A DNA stretch of 64,000 bases, taken from Cylicocyclus nassatus. Its lineage: Eukaryota > Nematoda > Chromadorea > Rhabditida > Strongylidae. Made by a program: the position numbers and the translations under genes. Location: contig CATQJL010000112.1 of the NCBI GenBank assembly GCA_958299035.1, positions 44,598,941-44,662,940 on the forward strand. Reading direction: 5' to 3'. This document shows, piece by piece, positions 1 through 9,666 of this stretch; the first letter of the stretch is position 1, and each line of letters begins with the position of its first letter. The notes beneath the pieces were generated by a model. The model searched no databases, had not been told where the DNA came from, and was given only the letters and a program-made list of their open reading frames with translations.

Positions 1-221
1 ATAATCTTATCAAAGAATGGAACGCCCTAAGGTTACAAGCAGATGGGTTTCAGAAATCGTTTCAAAGAAGGGTCCCACATAACACTAGACTAGCTATCTT
101 TTCGGATGCCAGTGAGATAGCGATGGCAGCATGCGCTTAGCTATTCAATAATCATGCAGCTACTTTAGTCGCCGCCAAGTGTAAATTTCCCTCAATCCAA
201 GCAAAAACAACCATACCGAAA

Positions 222-560
222 ATGGAGATGAACGCGTTAACCATAGCGGTAAGATTGGCATTTTCAATATGTGCAGGATTTGGCAGTGACATCTACTCCG
301 ATTCGAAAGAAATCTACATCCTATCCGATTCAGAAATTGCTCTACATTGGGTTTTCGCGAAACAAGGAAGCAGTAAAGTAGGAGTTCTAGTTAGCAACAG
401 GATTGCAGAGATACAAAAAATTCTGGAGAAACTGAAAGAGATGGGACATAACGTACACCTTGAACATGTTCCCACAAATGAAAACCCTGCTGATGCAGCC
501 ACCAGAGGACTAACAAAGGAACAGATACAAGATCGTGGTGGAGGGGTCCTCAATTTTTGA
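222..560 (+). pseudogene. BEL/Pao pol, RNase H-like segment (inverted copy)
   Basis: This open stretch encodes the RNase H part of a BEL/Pao polyprotein, the enzyme that removes RNA from the RNA-DNA hybrid. It reads on from the frame that contains FSDASEIAM (1-137), with a TAG between them at 138-140. Supporting features are the SDSEIALHWVF segment near residue 35 and HVPTNENPADAATRG near residue 82, both typical of Pao RNase H. The ORF ends in GGGVLNF just where the family normally continues, through a tryptophan-rich linker, into integrase. The integrase ORF starts in another frame at 557, so one base appears to be missing near 535. It is a fragment of a dead polyprotein. Confidence 0.8.
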
Positions 561-2059
561 CAAAACACCACTCCGAATGGCCCACTTCGGAATTCAGCTT
601 TGCTAACCAAAATACGGAACCAACAGTCATACTGAATCCCATGTTGGGGCAGACAGAAGAGGAGAAACCGGTTGAAATCTTAACACTGCAAAGATACAGT
701 ACCTTTACAGCAGCGAAAAGAGTCATGTCATGGATACTCCTATTCGTGCTAAAGTCCTTAAAGGGCTTATCCCAACAAAGAAGAAGTGAAATCATAGCAA
801 GTCATCCGGAACTACAGGAGCTAAACATTCCTCCTCCACAGAGACGAGTTGACGCGAAACTCATGAAAACAGCCGAGTTGGTTCTCCTCAGAAATCATCA
901 AACAGTCCACCTCAGTGATCAGTATAGAAAATCAATGGAAAATACTTTACGCCTATTTCAAGATCAAGAAAAGATCTGGCGATCCAGGGGAAGACTGGAC
1001 AATTCTGCATTAAATCCAGATGCAAAATCCCCTATCTTTGTAGCACCCAAAACGGAACTGGCAAAGCTGCTATTGCAAGAAGCGCATAGTAGGTACCACC
1101 ACGGCATTGAACACACGATTGCCGTCGTTCGTGAACACTACTGGGTGCCAAAACTTCGGCAGCAAGTAAGACAACTGATCGGCACGTGTTTCCAGTGCAA
1201 ACGATTTAATGGATTACCGTACCGATACCCTGATTCATCAAGTTTACCCGGATTTCGTACTCAGCAGAGTCGAACCTTCCAACATATCGGTCTAGATTTC
1301 TTCGACCTTCCTGTCATTCATGAGAACGAGGTACCGGTCAAGGCCTATGGCTGCATTTTCACTTGCGCTACAACACGGTTGATTCATTTGGAAGTAGTAA
1401 AAAGTATGTCAACGAACGACTTTCTCAACGCTTTCCGTAGATTCATAGCGCGACGGGGAGTACCAGACTCGGTAACTTGCGATAACGCACCCACGTTTTT
1501 GCTAAGTGAGACCATTCTCAGCACCGAACAACAACCACAAGTAAATGCGGAGTCTCTTCGCTTGATGGAAAACCAGAACATAGAATGGCGACATATAACC
1601 CCTTATGCCCCATGGCAAGGACGGTTCTATGAAAGACTCATCAAATCCATAAAATACTCGCTATACAAAGCCATAAGACCATCAGCTATTTCCTCGTTGG
1701 ACCACCTAACTACTGTAATGACGGAAATCGAGGCGTGCCTCAATTCGCGCCCACTCACGTATCAGGGATCAGACCGAAATTCACTTAACATAATACGTCC
1801 AATCGATTTCGTGCAGCGCAACATAGTTTTGACATTTCCATACTCACGAGAAGAACTCTCGGACGATCCCACCTACTACCCTCGCGAAGAAAAGCAAGCT
1901 TTAGAAACCCGCCTCCAAGCAGAAAAAGCCTTGCAATCTTCATGCGCAATCACAGAACAGTTCTGGAAAATTTGGAAACATCAATACCTTGTCAGCCTAA
2001 GAGAAAAACACAAGAAAAACATTGCGGAGAAACGCCATTGCAACAACACCCCAAATTGA
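557..2059 (+). pseudogene. BEL/Pao integrase segment (inverted copy)
   Basis: This 500-codon open stretch carries the integrase of the BEL/Pao polyprotein, which inserts the cDNA into the chromosome. Visible features are an HHCC zinc-binding region (SRYHHGIEH near residue 180, CFQCKRF near residue 212) and the catalytic triad: aspartate in HIGLDFFDLP (about residue 242), aspartate in SVTCDNAPTF (about 308), and glutamate in GRFYERLIKSIK (about 357). The usual initiator is absent because this is internal polyprotein sequence. It ends prematurely in NNTPN, overlapping the next ORF at 2022 that carries the integrase C-terminal domain in another frame. It is identical to 43915-45417 on the minus strand. 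Confidence 0.88.
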
Positions 2060-4187
2060 CGATGTAGTCCTGATAAGTGACCCAGTTTTACCAAGAAATG
2101 ATTGGAAAGTCGCAAGAATTACGAAACTTGACAAATTTGTAAATGGAGAGCCACGAGAAGCTGAGCTGATGACAAACAAAAACAGAAAAATTCGTCGACC
2201 TGTTAAACTCATTATCCCCTTGGAAATCAGCGAAGATCACTACCAAAAAGAAAATGAGGAAGTAGTAGAAGATCCACCTATAAACCAAGAATGCACTACT
2301 CACTCTTATAACTTGCGACCACATAAACAGACAAACTACGTGGATTGCACGATCACAGAAAATATTCAGAAAAAACCATCGAAAATCAATGCGAAATGGT
2401 TCTTATTTCATATAATGTTATTTCACTGCATCATAGGTACCTGGACCTCAAAAATGGACGATATCATGTTGTCCTGCACGAAAAACGGCATTGTGATAGA
2501 AACGTCAAAAACTAGGACAACTGAAGTCTGCGCTGATAACCAATGTAAGCTCCAAAACTTACAACCAGGGAAAACTTTGATGGTGTTCTCTCCAAGTGTC
2601 ACTTTGCATGATCATCTTGTTACCTTGAAATGGAATGAAAATGGTCGAACAAGAACAGCAGAAAAACTGTGTGACAAACTAAGTTTTTGCGATAACATAG
2701 ACTGCTGGTTCTGCGCAACAGTGATACTAAACCCAGAATGCTGGCCGATAGGAGCCATCATTTCTCTCGCACTGATACTCTATGGGATAATTGCAGCGGT
2801 TCATCTCGCACTGTATGTGCCAGTGACCATCGGAAAACCCATAAGAGTCTTGTTTTGGCTACTCCTGCTAACAATCAAACTATTGCTAAACAAGGGATGG
2901 CAATGTGTCCGCGCTATACGGCGTCGCTGTCAAAAAGCACGTCATCGATCAAGATCAACGCGCTTAACCGAGGCTTTGGCGATAGTAGTATCAGTGGTGT
3001 CTGGGATTGGCACTACCTCAGCATGTCAACAGATAGACGTCCTGGAACACCACTTGACTATTTGCGAGAAAGCTAACGAAAAAGAATCATGTTCTATTGC
3101 AATCAAAGAAGTTCTCAAACTAAGCACTTTTAAACAAGAAGCGTGCTTACGCTTAACTAGAAACGGCTCCCACATAGAAAACATCAAAGTACGGTGGAAA
3201 GGGCTCAGACTGTACTGCGACAAAGAAACATTGTTTTTCACTAGAGCAACTAATCTACAAGTCGTAGACAGCAAGCGTTGCCCCCACATGGGATCATGTA
3301 CAGGTCAAAAGTGCGCTGCAATCAATGCGAACAGCATCATTCCGGAGCTACAGCAGGGGAATCAATTTCCGGGTCGAACAGGTTGCCTAGAATCCTGTGG
3401 AGGACTAGGTTGTGATTGTTTCTACCCAAGCTCCGGTTGTCTTTTTTATCGAATCTATGCCACACCCAAAAACTCAGACGTTTACGAGATTTTTAGATGC
3501 GAACGATGGAGAGAAGATATCAAACTAGACATCTATAGAGAAACTTTGCACTTGGGAAAACAACGCTTCGTAATCTCAACTACTCCAAACATCCCATTCG
3601 ATCTCCCAAATTTGCGCATAACACTAACCTCCATCTCGCTTCCTCCCACCCCATTACTGCATGATCACTTTATCACTAATGGCAAGGATACAGCCTTGTG
3701 GAGAACTACGTTTACACCAGATCTCATGTGTAATTCCAGCAGAGCAGCGAGTTTGTTTGAATGCACCTTGTCAGACAACTGCATTTGCACACCAGCAGAA
3801 AACAAAATAGTATGCCAATGCCCTCAAAAAGACATTGAACAAGAATTCCATCAAATCCAACGTAAATTGCCTATAAACACAGCCTCATGGCAAATAAATA
3901 GCTTTAAAGGTATCGTAATGGCGAAAATACCGCACATGGTTTCCGCTGAGGTGATACTCAGCATAAAGGGAAAAATTGATACCGCCATCCTACAAGTCCG
4001 AGATGACGTTTGCGCTATACAAAATGCCGAATTAACGGGATGTTACAATTGCGCTTTAGGAGCAGTCGCAAAAATCGAGTGCACCTCTCCAAAACAGACC
4101 ATAGGCGAAGTTGTCTGCGAAAATACAGCCTCTTTGTGGTACCATGTTCTTCGACTGTACCAACCTCCACCTTACATTTCCATTTGA
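2022..4187 (+). pseudogene. Integrase C-terminal domain fused to phlebovirus-type glycoprotein, frameshifted (inverted copy)
   Basis: Residues 10-68 of this 721-codon stretch are the integrase C-terminal domain (DUF5641 type, PQIDDVVLISDP), followed by YNLRPHKQTNYV near residue 97. From about residue 125 it becomes a membrane glycoprotein: a hydrophobic signal-like segment (WFLFHIMLFHCIIGTW), a cysteine-rich first ectodomain, paired membrane segments (about 240-290), a second signal-like segment ending in TTSACQ near 333, and a second cysteine-rich ectodomain with CLESCGGLGCDCFYP. That cysteine pattern resembles the phlebovirus G2/Gc class II fusion protein, as known for env genes of nematode BEL elements. 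The frame closes at 4187, but cysteine-rich and membrane-anchor sequence continues in the other two frames, so the gene is broken by at least two frame changes. Confidence 0.78.
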
Positions 4188-4609
4188 GCACAGCGCGGCA
4201 GCTGATCAACTGTTCAATTTCATGCGGAAAAACAAGGAAATACTTCATCCTATCCGGCGTTCTGAAATATGTAGGAGACATTCAGCTACATCTCCTACGA
4301 GCTCTAGAAAGCAATAACACAACATACGGAGAAATAGAATGGCCAGATTTCTCGCATCTTTTGGACGTATATTTGACATGGTACAAAACTGTGGTCATCG
4401 CACTCATAGCTGTCGCGTTAGCACTCGTCATTTCTTACGCGCTCTTTCAGACTGTAGGCTTATGCCTCGTGCGCCTACTTTTGCGGGCACTCATCACAAT
4501 CCTATGCCTACCATTTCGCATCACAGCTATTTTGATACGCATTACACTACGTCGCTGCCGGAAAAACATGCGCATGCAAATATTACCCATGCACGCGAAA
4601 GAATTGTGA
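4188..4609 (+). pseudogene. Glycoprotein membrane anchor and tail, out of frame (inverted copy)
   Basis: The tail of the env-like gene lies in a different frame from its ectodomain. It shows a short cysteine motif (INCSISCGKT), a linker, and a long hydrophobic region (KTVVIALIAVALALVISYAL and more) that would be the membrane anchor. After this comes a basic tail rich in arginine (TLRRCRKNMRMQ) ending at a TGA at 4607-4609. It is not in frame with 2022-4187, so no complete glycoprotein is encoded here. The identical sequence is at 41365-41786 on the minus strand. Confidence 0.7.
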
Positions 4610-4659
4610 AAAAGAATGATGAGAAACGTAGAAATTTTCTTTGTAGAAACTTATAGATA

Positions 4660-4677
4660 TTTTGTTTTTTTTTAGAA
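4660..4677 (+). promoter_or_regulatory. Splice or trans-splice acceptor before the third ORF
   Basis: A run of ten T residues ends in AG at 4674-4675, two bases before the ATG of the third ORF. This fits the nematode acceptor consensus and could give the ORF its own spliced or spliced-leader mRNA. The same site is on the minus strand at 41297-41314. Confidence 0.5.
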
Positions 4678-5913
4678 ATGAACACCGAAACCGAAAAGGA
4701 CAATTTCAAAAGAGGAATGGACCAAGTATCACAAGCCTTGAGACAACTGATTAGTGCAATGGAGGCCCTTGAAGAAGCATGCGAGAGATTCGGTGGCCCG
4801 GGCGAGACCGTGCAACACGGCGAAACAAACGAGGTGGAGATCGAAGAACAACCTCGGGAGGAAAATGAGCCAGACATCACCGAACGCGAGCCAACCATTT
4901 CGGAGAGCATGCAGGCGTATCATGATTCACTGGAACAACAACAACAACATGCCGACCCAAAGGAAGAGCAATTCGCACAAAAGCGCACTTCGAAAAGAGT
5001 ACGCAGTCGTTCGGGCAGCGGTCAAGGGAACAAACACCCACGCACATCATCAGAGAGCACCTGGGACTCTGACATGAGCAGAGAGGAAATGCAACTACGT
5101 TTGGACGCGTTGGAGTCACAGAAAAAGGAAGAAACGGCGAAGCAGGAAACGATCGAGCGTGATATGAACACCAACATGGGAGAAAGGAGCAACGACCAAG
5201 ACCTACTGGTCTTCGATGATCCCGAAAGCGATGGAGGAAGTTCGTTTCAAATCGTGGACGAGATCGTCGAGGATGAACAAAGAGCCGAAGATGAAAGAAG
5301 AAAGCAAGAGCTGCAAGTAGAAGTCCTCCAGGCACAACAGGCGATTGGTGACCTCGAGATGCTGATAGAAGAGCTAGAACAAAAGCCCACGTGTGCGCCA
5401 AGGAAAATCCTGCAGGGCGGAATTCGACGAGACAGTGAACGATTTATAAGATGTGCCTTTTGTAAAGTCGCCATGCAACATTATTCGGATTCCTGCCCTG
5501 AAGTACAAAACAGCACCACACGAATCAGCATGCTTGATGCCCAAAGAAAGTGCCACATCTGCTTCCAAGTACTGAAGATCGTCTGCCCGGGGGGAAGAGA
5601 CTGTTACAAATGGCCAACGCCTTGCTTCCATTGCAAGCGATATGGCCACAACTCGGCCGTCTGTGACCTCTCAGACAAAAGTCTGATAATACGCTCAAGA
5701 CTCCAACGTGCCCGGGGCGCACTCCATACAACGCAAACCAAATTGGCGCGCCTCCAACAAGAATTGAAAAGGCTCGCGGAACATCATCAAGGTGGGGCGG
5801 AGTATCGCTGCTTGGAAGCGCGATCTCTTGCTTATTACAGTAACCCATGTATCTTCCTATCTTGTAAGCTGATCTTTACAGAGAGCGCCGGCGACTATCA
5901 ACAACAAGTATAA
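4678..5913 (+). CDS. Intact third ORF of the BEL/Pao element: acidic coiled-coil protein with gag-like zinc-finger cluster (inverted copy)
   Basis: This 411-aa ORF is undamaged although the genes before it are broken. Residues 1-100 are acidic; about 100-120 is basic and serine-rich (KRTSKRVRSRSGSGQGNKHP), resembling a nuclear localisation region; about 135-240 is charged and probably coiled coil (EQRAEDERRKQELQVEVLQA). From about 258 there is a cysteine/histidine array, CAFC...H...C, then CHIC, then CFHCKRYGHNSAVC at about 317-330, in the same order as in BEL gag. The ATG at 4678 sits 2 nt after a T-rich run ending in AG (4674-4675), a good nematode splice or trans-splice acceptor, which decides the start. 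Its function is unknown; nucleic-acid binding is inferred. Confidence 0.72.
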   Translation: MNTETEKDNFKRGMDQVSQALRQLISAMEALEEACERFGGPGETVQHGETNEVEIEEQPREENEPDITEREPTISESMQAYHDSLEQQQQHADPKEEQFAQKRTSKRVRSRSGSGQGNKHPRTSSESTWDSDMSREEMQLRLDALESQKKEETAKQETIERDMNTNMGERSNDQDLLVFDDPESDGGSSFQIVDEIVEDEQRAEDERRKQELQVEVLQAQQAIGDLEMLIEELEQKPTCAPRKILQGGIRRDSERFIRCAFCKVAMQHYSDSCPEVQNSTTRISMLDAQRKCHICFQVLKIVCPGGRDCYKWPTPCFHCKRYGHNSAVCDLSDKSLIIRSRLQRARGALHTTQTKLARLQQELKRLAEHHQGGAEYRCLEARSLAYYSNPCIFLSCKLIFTESAGDYQQQV

Positions 5914-8746
5914 AATGCAACTGTCACGCGGCAAGGAATCTTCGTCGCCCCGATGGGAATCGTCTTCTTTTCCCACTTTATTCACTCATGAGCCCGCAAG
6001 CTTTATACGCGTTTTGATCATTTGACTTTGCTTTTGTAGCGCCTAGGTAAATCGCTTGGACATCAGATTATGATTGAATCATCGCATAATGTGTTTATTT
6101 GCAAAGTAAAGATCACGGTTTAATTACCCAAGTTTGAGGCCTCGTCCTCGTGGCAATAAATCGGTTTTGGTGTATGGTGTTGGTTGGTGTGGCAAGAAAG
6201 CTGAACCACTAAATAGGCAATGAAAAAAAGGAGATATTCAGACGTGAATAGTTTTCTTTCTTCGAAATTTTCAAAGTTTTTCAATTTGAGTGTTAAGATA
6301 ATTTTTCCTCGATGTGATTGAAGTTGTCCTCAATAGCTTTTTCCGTACATCATGAGATACACATTGAAATATTAGATGAGACCTCTTTATGTTCTCTGAA
6401 GTTTTACCAAAATATGCGCAAAAGTATTCAGCTTCATACAGTGGACCCATTATTGGTTAGAACATTGGAATATACCAGTTCCTCCAGTTTTGTGCAGTTG
6501 CACAAACCAAGTCTGCATTACGTTCGTAGAATTAACTACAGCGCAACATTTTCAGAGGATATTGCTTGTAGCTGAATGAAGATTGTTTCAGAAAACAACT
6601 CTTTTTGTAATCAACACACTAAAAAAACCATGTATCATCAGAAAAATCCTCGGTCTTTCAAACATAGTGGAATATCCAAATCGATAGTCCATTCAAAAGC
6701 AATGACTGCATTTTTATTTGGCAAAGAGTGCGAGCTGACTACAAACAATAGAATCAAATTTTTTTTGAATTTTATTCAGACTGTATTTTTTGAACGAAGG
6801 ATATCCCAAAACTGTCTAGAACGTTCTACGTCACCCATCCTCATTTTTTCCTAGAAAATGGTAATGATTCCTTTACAGATTTCAGCTGAATTCAGGAACG
6901 ATCATTGCATAGAATTTTCTAGATTGGATCTGGACGTTGAAGAAACATAGATAGCTTTCATAATTTGCAAATTAGTCGTGAATTACCGCACATGATGTTA
7001 GGATCATTTTCGCTGAAGTTCTCATACTTATAACCCATAAGCTACATATCGTAGTTTTTGCAGTGGAAGCGTTCTATACGTATAATTTTCTTTGCTGAAA
7101 CGTACTGTGCTTACTTTACTTTGTATAATTTGGTTTACATTTTCATGTTGTCTATGTCGAACATCGGCTAATGCTTCCAAAACGCACTATTTGAAAAAAA
7201 AATTGAGAAAGGAAACATCAGAAGATGAACGAGATCATGTTTGTTTTATTTAATCAAAGTCTTGAAATTGGTTGCACGACCGCAAGTCAATTTTTAAACG
7301 GAAGTTATTTGGAAAAATCCGACTATCAGGGTTTTATTTTTTGCTGTCCATCTTTCTCAACGTGAGTTTGTCTACACATATTTTGCTGCACCGCTGCGAT
7401 TATCCATAAGCATGAATTTCTTTGAACCGACCAAAGAATGGAAAAAATATTTCGTACTAGGCAACGAAAAAAATTCCCATTTCTTTAACGCTCAAAATTT
7501 GCCACAATATCAAATTAAACACAGTTTGTTGTGCTCATTTCAGCATCTGCATTTTCCTCTCCATTTTCTAAGCAATCGCATTATTCATATGCTGTATAGC
7601 CTATGTTGTTACTCGGGCCAAATCATACCATGCCTTATTATATTACACGTCCCAAAAAAATTCCACATGTCGCTTAACTATTTTATGTAGAGTATGTATT
7701 TCATGTAACTTCAGAATTACTAATGTCATCCAATACTTTGTTAACTATGTAATTTCTGCTCACCACGCTATTTATTATTATCATGTTCTACAACAAAAGC
7801 CGTTTTCCTCACCCAATTTCCACTTATTCATCAATAACCTGTTACATTATACTCCTATAAATCTCCACACCAACTAATCCCATCTGTCAATTTCCGGGAT
7901 ATAATACGCCTGTTTACTTCCTACAAGTACATGTTACTGGCTCTGCCAAGCAGTCCCTACGTCACAACATTCATTCCGTGTATATCTCTCCGCTTGAGGA
8001 CAAGCTCACTCTGTACCCCTAGGATGAGGTGAATGTCGCTGTTGGGTTATCCAATCGGCCTAAACCATCTCCTCCACTCAATCAGTCTGAAGATAATGTA
8101 CCGAAATCAAAGTTCTCTATGGTCTCGCCGCAACACGTGTAGTCCTTACGCACATAACTCGGAAGACGTTCAACAATAGCCGAACAAGCTCAAGGAGGGC
8201 TTTTTGAAGGAATGGAGATGTCGGGACGCAGCTAAGCTCCGCCTGCTGCTCTCCCGTGAGCTGGCCGAGGAGGTCAGATAGGAGCCAGTGACCGTCTACG
8301 ACCACGCCCCGTAAGGCTGCTTAGTCAGTCTTCCCCCTTCCCCTCTATTGTAATATATGTAGACGCTAGTAATAAATATATAATACCAACCTGTACCGCT
8401 ACACATCAAGCTAGGGCTCGTACACCCATAGACTTGACAGTTATGATAGTTGAGCGGTGTAAGGGAAGAATTATATATTAGTACAGATTCTTCTAAATTT
8501 TGGCATAGTGGGGTCGTCCGACATGCTCATCACGAGAATGAGACGAGTTGCATGGTAAGTCCCTTTCGTAAGAATACGGTAGGTTTGCAGTATCGGCATT
8601 TATTTAGCAAATGATTATGATTATAGGTTTCTGTTAGCTCAAATAACCTCACTATGCAAAGTTTCCGAAACTGAAGCTTTGCTGAAGATTTTGCTGATTG
8701 CTTAGTTCTTCGGTTCTTTCTCAGATCTCGCCTACAGTGACTCGTT
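5914..8746. other. AT-rich sequence downstream of the retroelement, inside the inverted duplication
   Basis: This 2.8 kb stretch follows the third ORF and is repeated exactly at 37228-40060. It has AATAAA-like sequences (about 6162, 8371) and short open frames with no recognisable product. I compared it by eye with the region upstream of gag in the second copy and found no repeated block that could be a long terminal repeat. It may contain the 3' LTR, unrecognised because the 5' LTR is missing, or may be ordinary flanking DNA. Confidence 0.5.
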
Positions 8747-9246
8747 NNNNNNNNNNNNNNNNNNNNNNNNNNNNNNNNNNNNNNNNNNNNNNNNNNNNNN
8801 NNNNNNNNNNNNNNNNNNNNNNNNNNNNNNNNNNNNNNNNNNNNNNNNNNNNNNNNNNNNNNNNNNNNNNNNNNNNNNNNNNNNNNNNNNNNNNNNNNNN
8901 NNNNNNNNNNNNNNNNNNNNNNNNNNNNNNNNNNNNNNNNNNNNNNNNNNNNNNNNNNNNNNNNNNNNNNNNNNNNNNNNNNNNNNNNNNNNNNNNNNNN
9001 NNNNNNNNNNNNNNNNNNNNNNNNNNNNNNNNNNNNNNNNNNNNNNNNNNNNNNNNNNNNNNNNNNNNNNNNNNNNNNNNNNNNNNNNNNNNNNNNNNNN
9101 NNNNNNNNNNNNNNNNNNNNNNNNNNNNNNNNNNNNNNNNNNNNNNNNNNNNNNNNNNNNNNNNNNNNNNNNNNNNNNNNNNNNNNNNNNNNNNNNNNNN
9201 NNNNNNNNNNNNNNNNNNNNNNNNNNNNNNNNNNNNNNNNNNNNNN
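8747..9246. other. Assembly gap, exactly 500 N
   Basis: A run of exactly 500 unknown bases. The round number suggests a placeholder of fixed or estimated size. Open frames that run through it have no meaning. Confidence 0.99.
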
Positions 9247-9271
9247 AAGCAGTGGTATCAACGCAGAGTAC
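9247..9271 (+). other. Synthetic primer sequence (SMART-type cDNA amplification adapter)
   Basis: The first 25 bases after the gap begin AAGCAGTGGTATCAACGCAG and continue AGTAC, which is the commercial SMART/SMARTer amplification primer. This is not nematode DNA. It shows that a read from an amplified library was carried into the scaffold at this contig edge. Confidence 0.95.
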
Positions 9272-9666
9272 TAAATCTGCGAAACGGTCTTTTGAAGAAA
9301 GTTATGAACTTATTTCCTTGAAAATTTAGCCTACTTTTGGATAGTAAAAATCACCAGATTTGATCTAGCCTACCGTTTGATGCTACTGAAGAAAATTTTA
9401 GACGTAATAAAATTTATTTAGACTCTCTGGATCATAATCAGCATTTGGAAAGGAGAGAAAATTTTTTATTGATGATTTTGACCCTCCCCAGGAACGCATT
9501 TTTTTAATGAAAAAAAAATCATAACTCCATTCAGATTATCGTTTCCCAGACAAAGTTCCGCCAAAAACCATTGCGCGCATTTTGAAATTTTCTCCGAGCA
9601 GAATAAATTCTTTCACCAAAGCCGAAGGCGGATTTCTTGAAAGTAATCTACATATCTTATAAGGAA
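9272..9666. other. Unassigned AT-rich stretch next to the gap
   Basis: No gene or repeat was recognised between the adapter and the Helitron. The first bases after the adapter may come from a chimeric read, so their placement is uncertain. Confidence 0.4.

Larger units (their letters stand above)
1..5913 (+). mobile_element. BEL/Pao retroelement, truncated inverted copy (RNase H to third ORF)
   Basis: This is the 3' part of a BEL/Pao LTR-type element, cut by the window start. In order it holds the end of the RT/RNase H region (1-560), integrase (557-2059), the integrase C-terminal domain fused to a phlebovirus-type glycoprotein (2022-4187, continuing in other frames to 4609), and an intact third ORF (4678-5913). 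Position x here equals the complement of position 45974-x in the second copy, and every stretch I compared is identical, including the disabling changes: an in-frame TAG at 138-140 and frame changes near 535, 2025 and at the end of the glycoprotein. No long terminal repeat could be recognised. A retroelement relic is certain; whether it is a real second locus is doubtful (see findings). Confidence 0.9.
1..8746 (+). repeat. Inverted duplication, left arm (partner 37228-45973)
   Basis: Positions 1-8746 match the complement of 37228-45973 with the constant sum 45974. All ORFs, the low-complexity tracts and the non-coding flank agree wherever I compared them. The arm ends exactly at the 500-N gap on one side and at the window edge on the other. 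Confidence 0.95.

Noticed and set aside
4877..5401. Minus-strand 174-codon frame opposite the third ORF
   Set aside because: Antisense shadow of the compositionally biased third ORF; no independent evidence.
8530..9321. Open frames running through the N gap on both strands
   Set aside because: They consist of unknown bases; only the edges are sequence.
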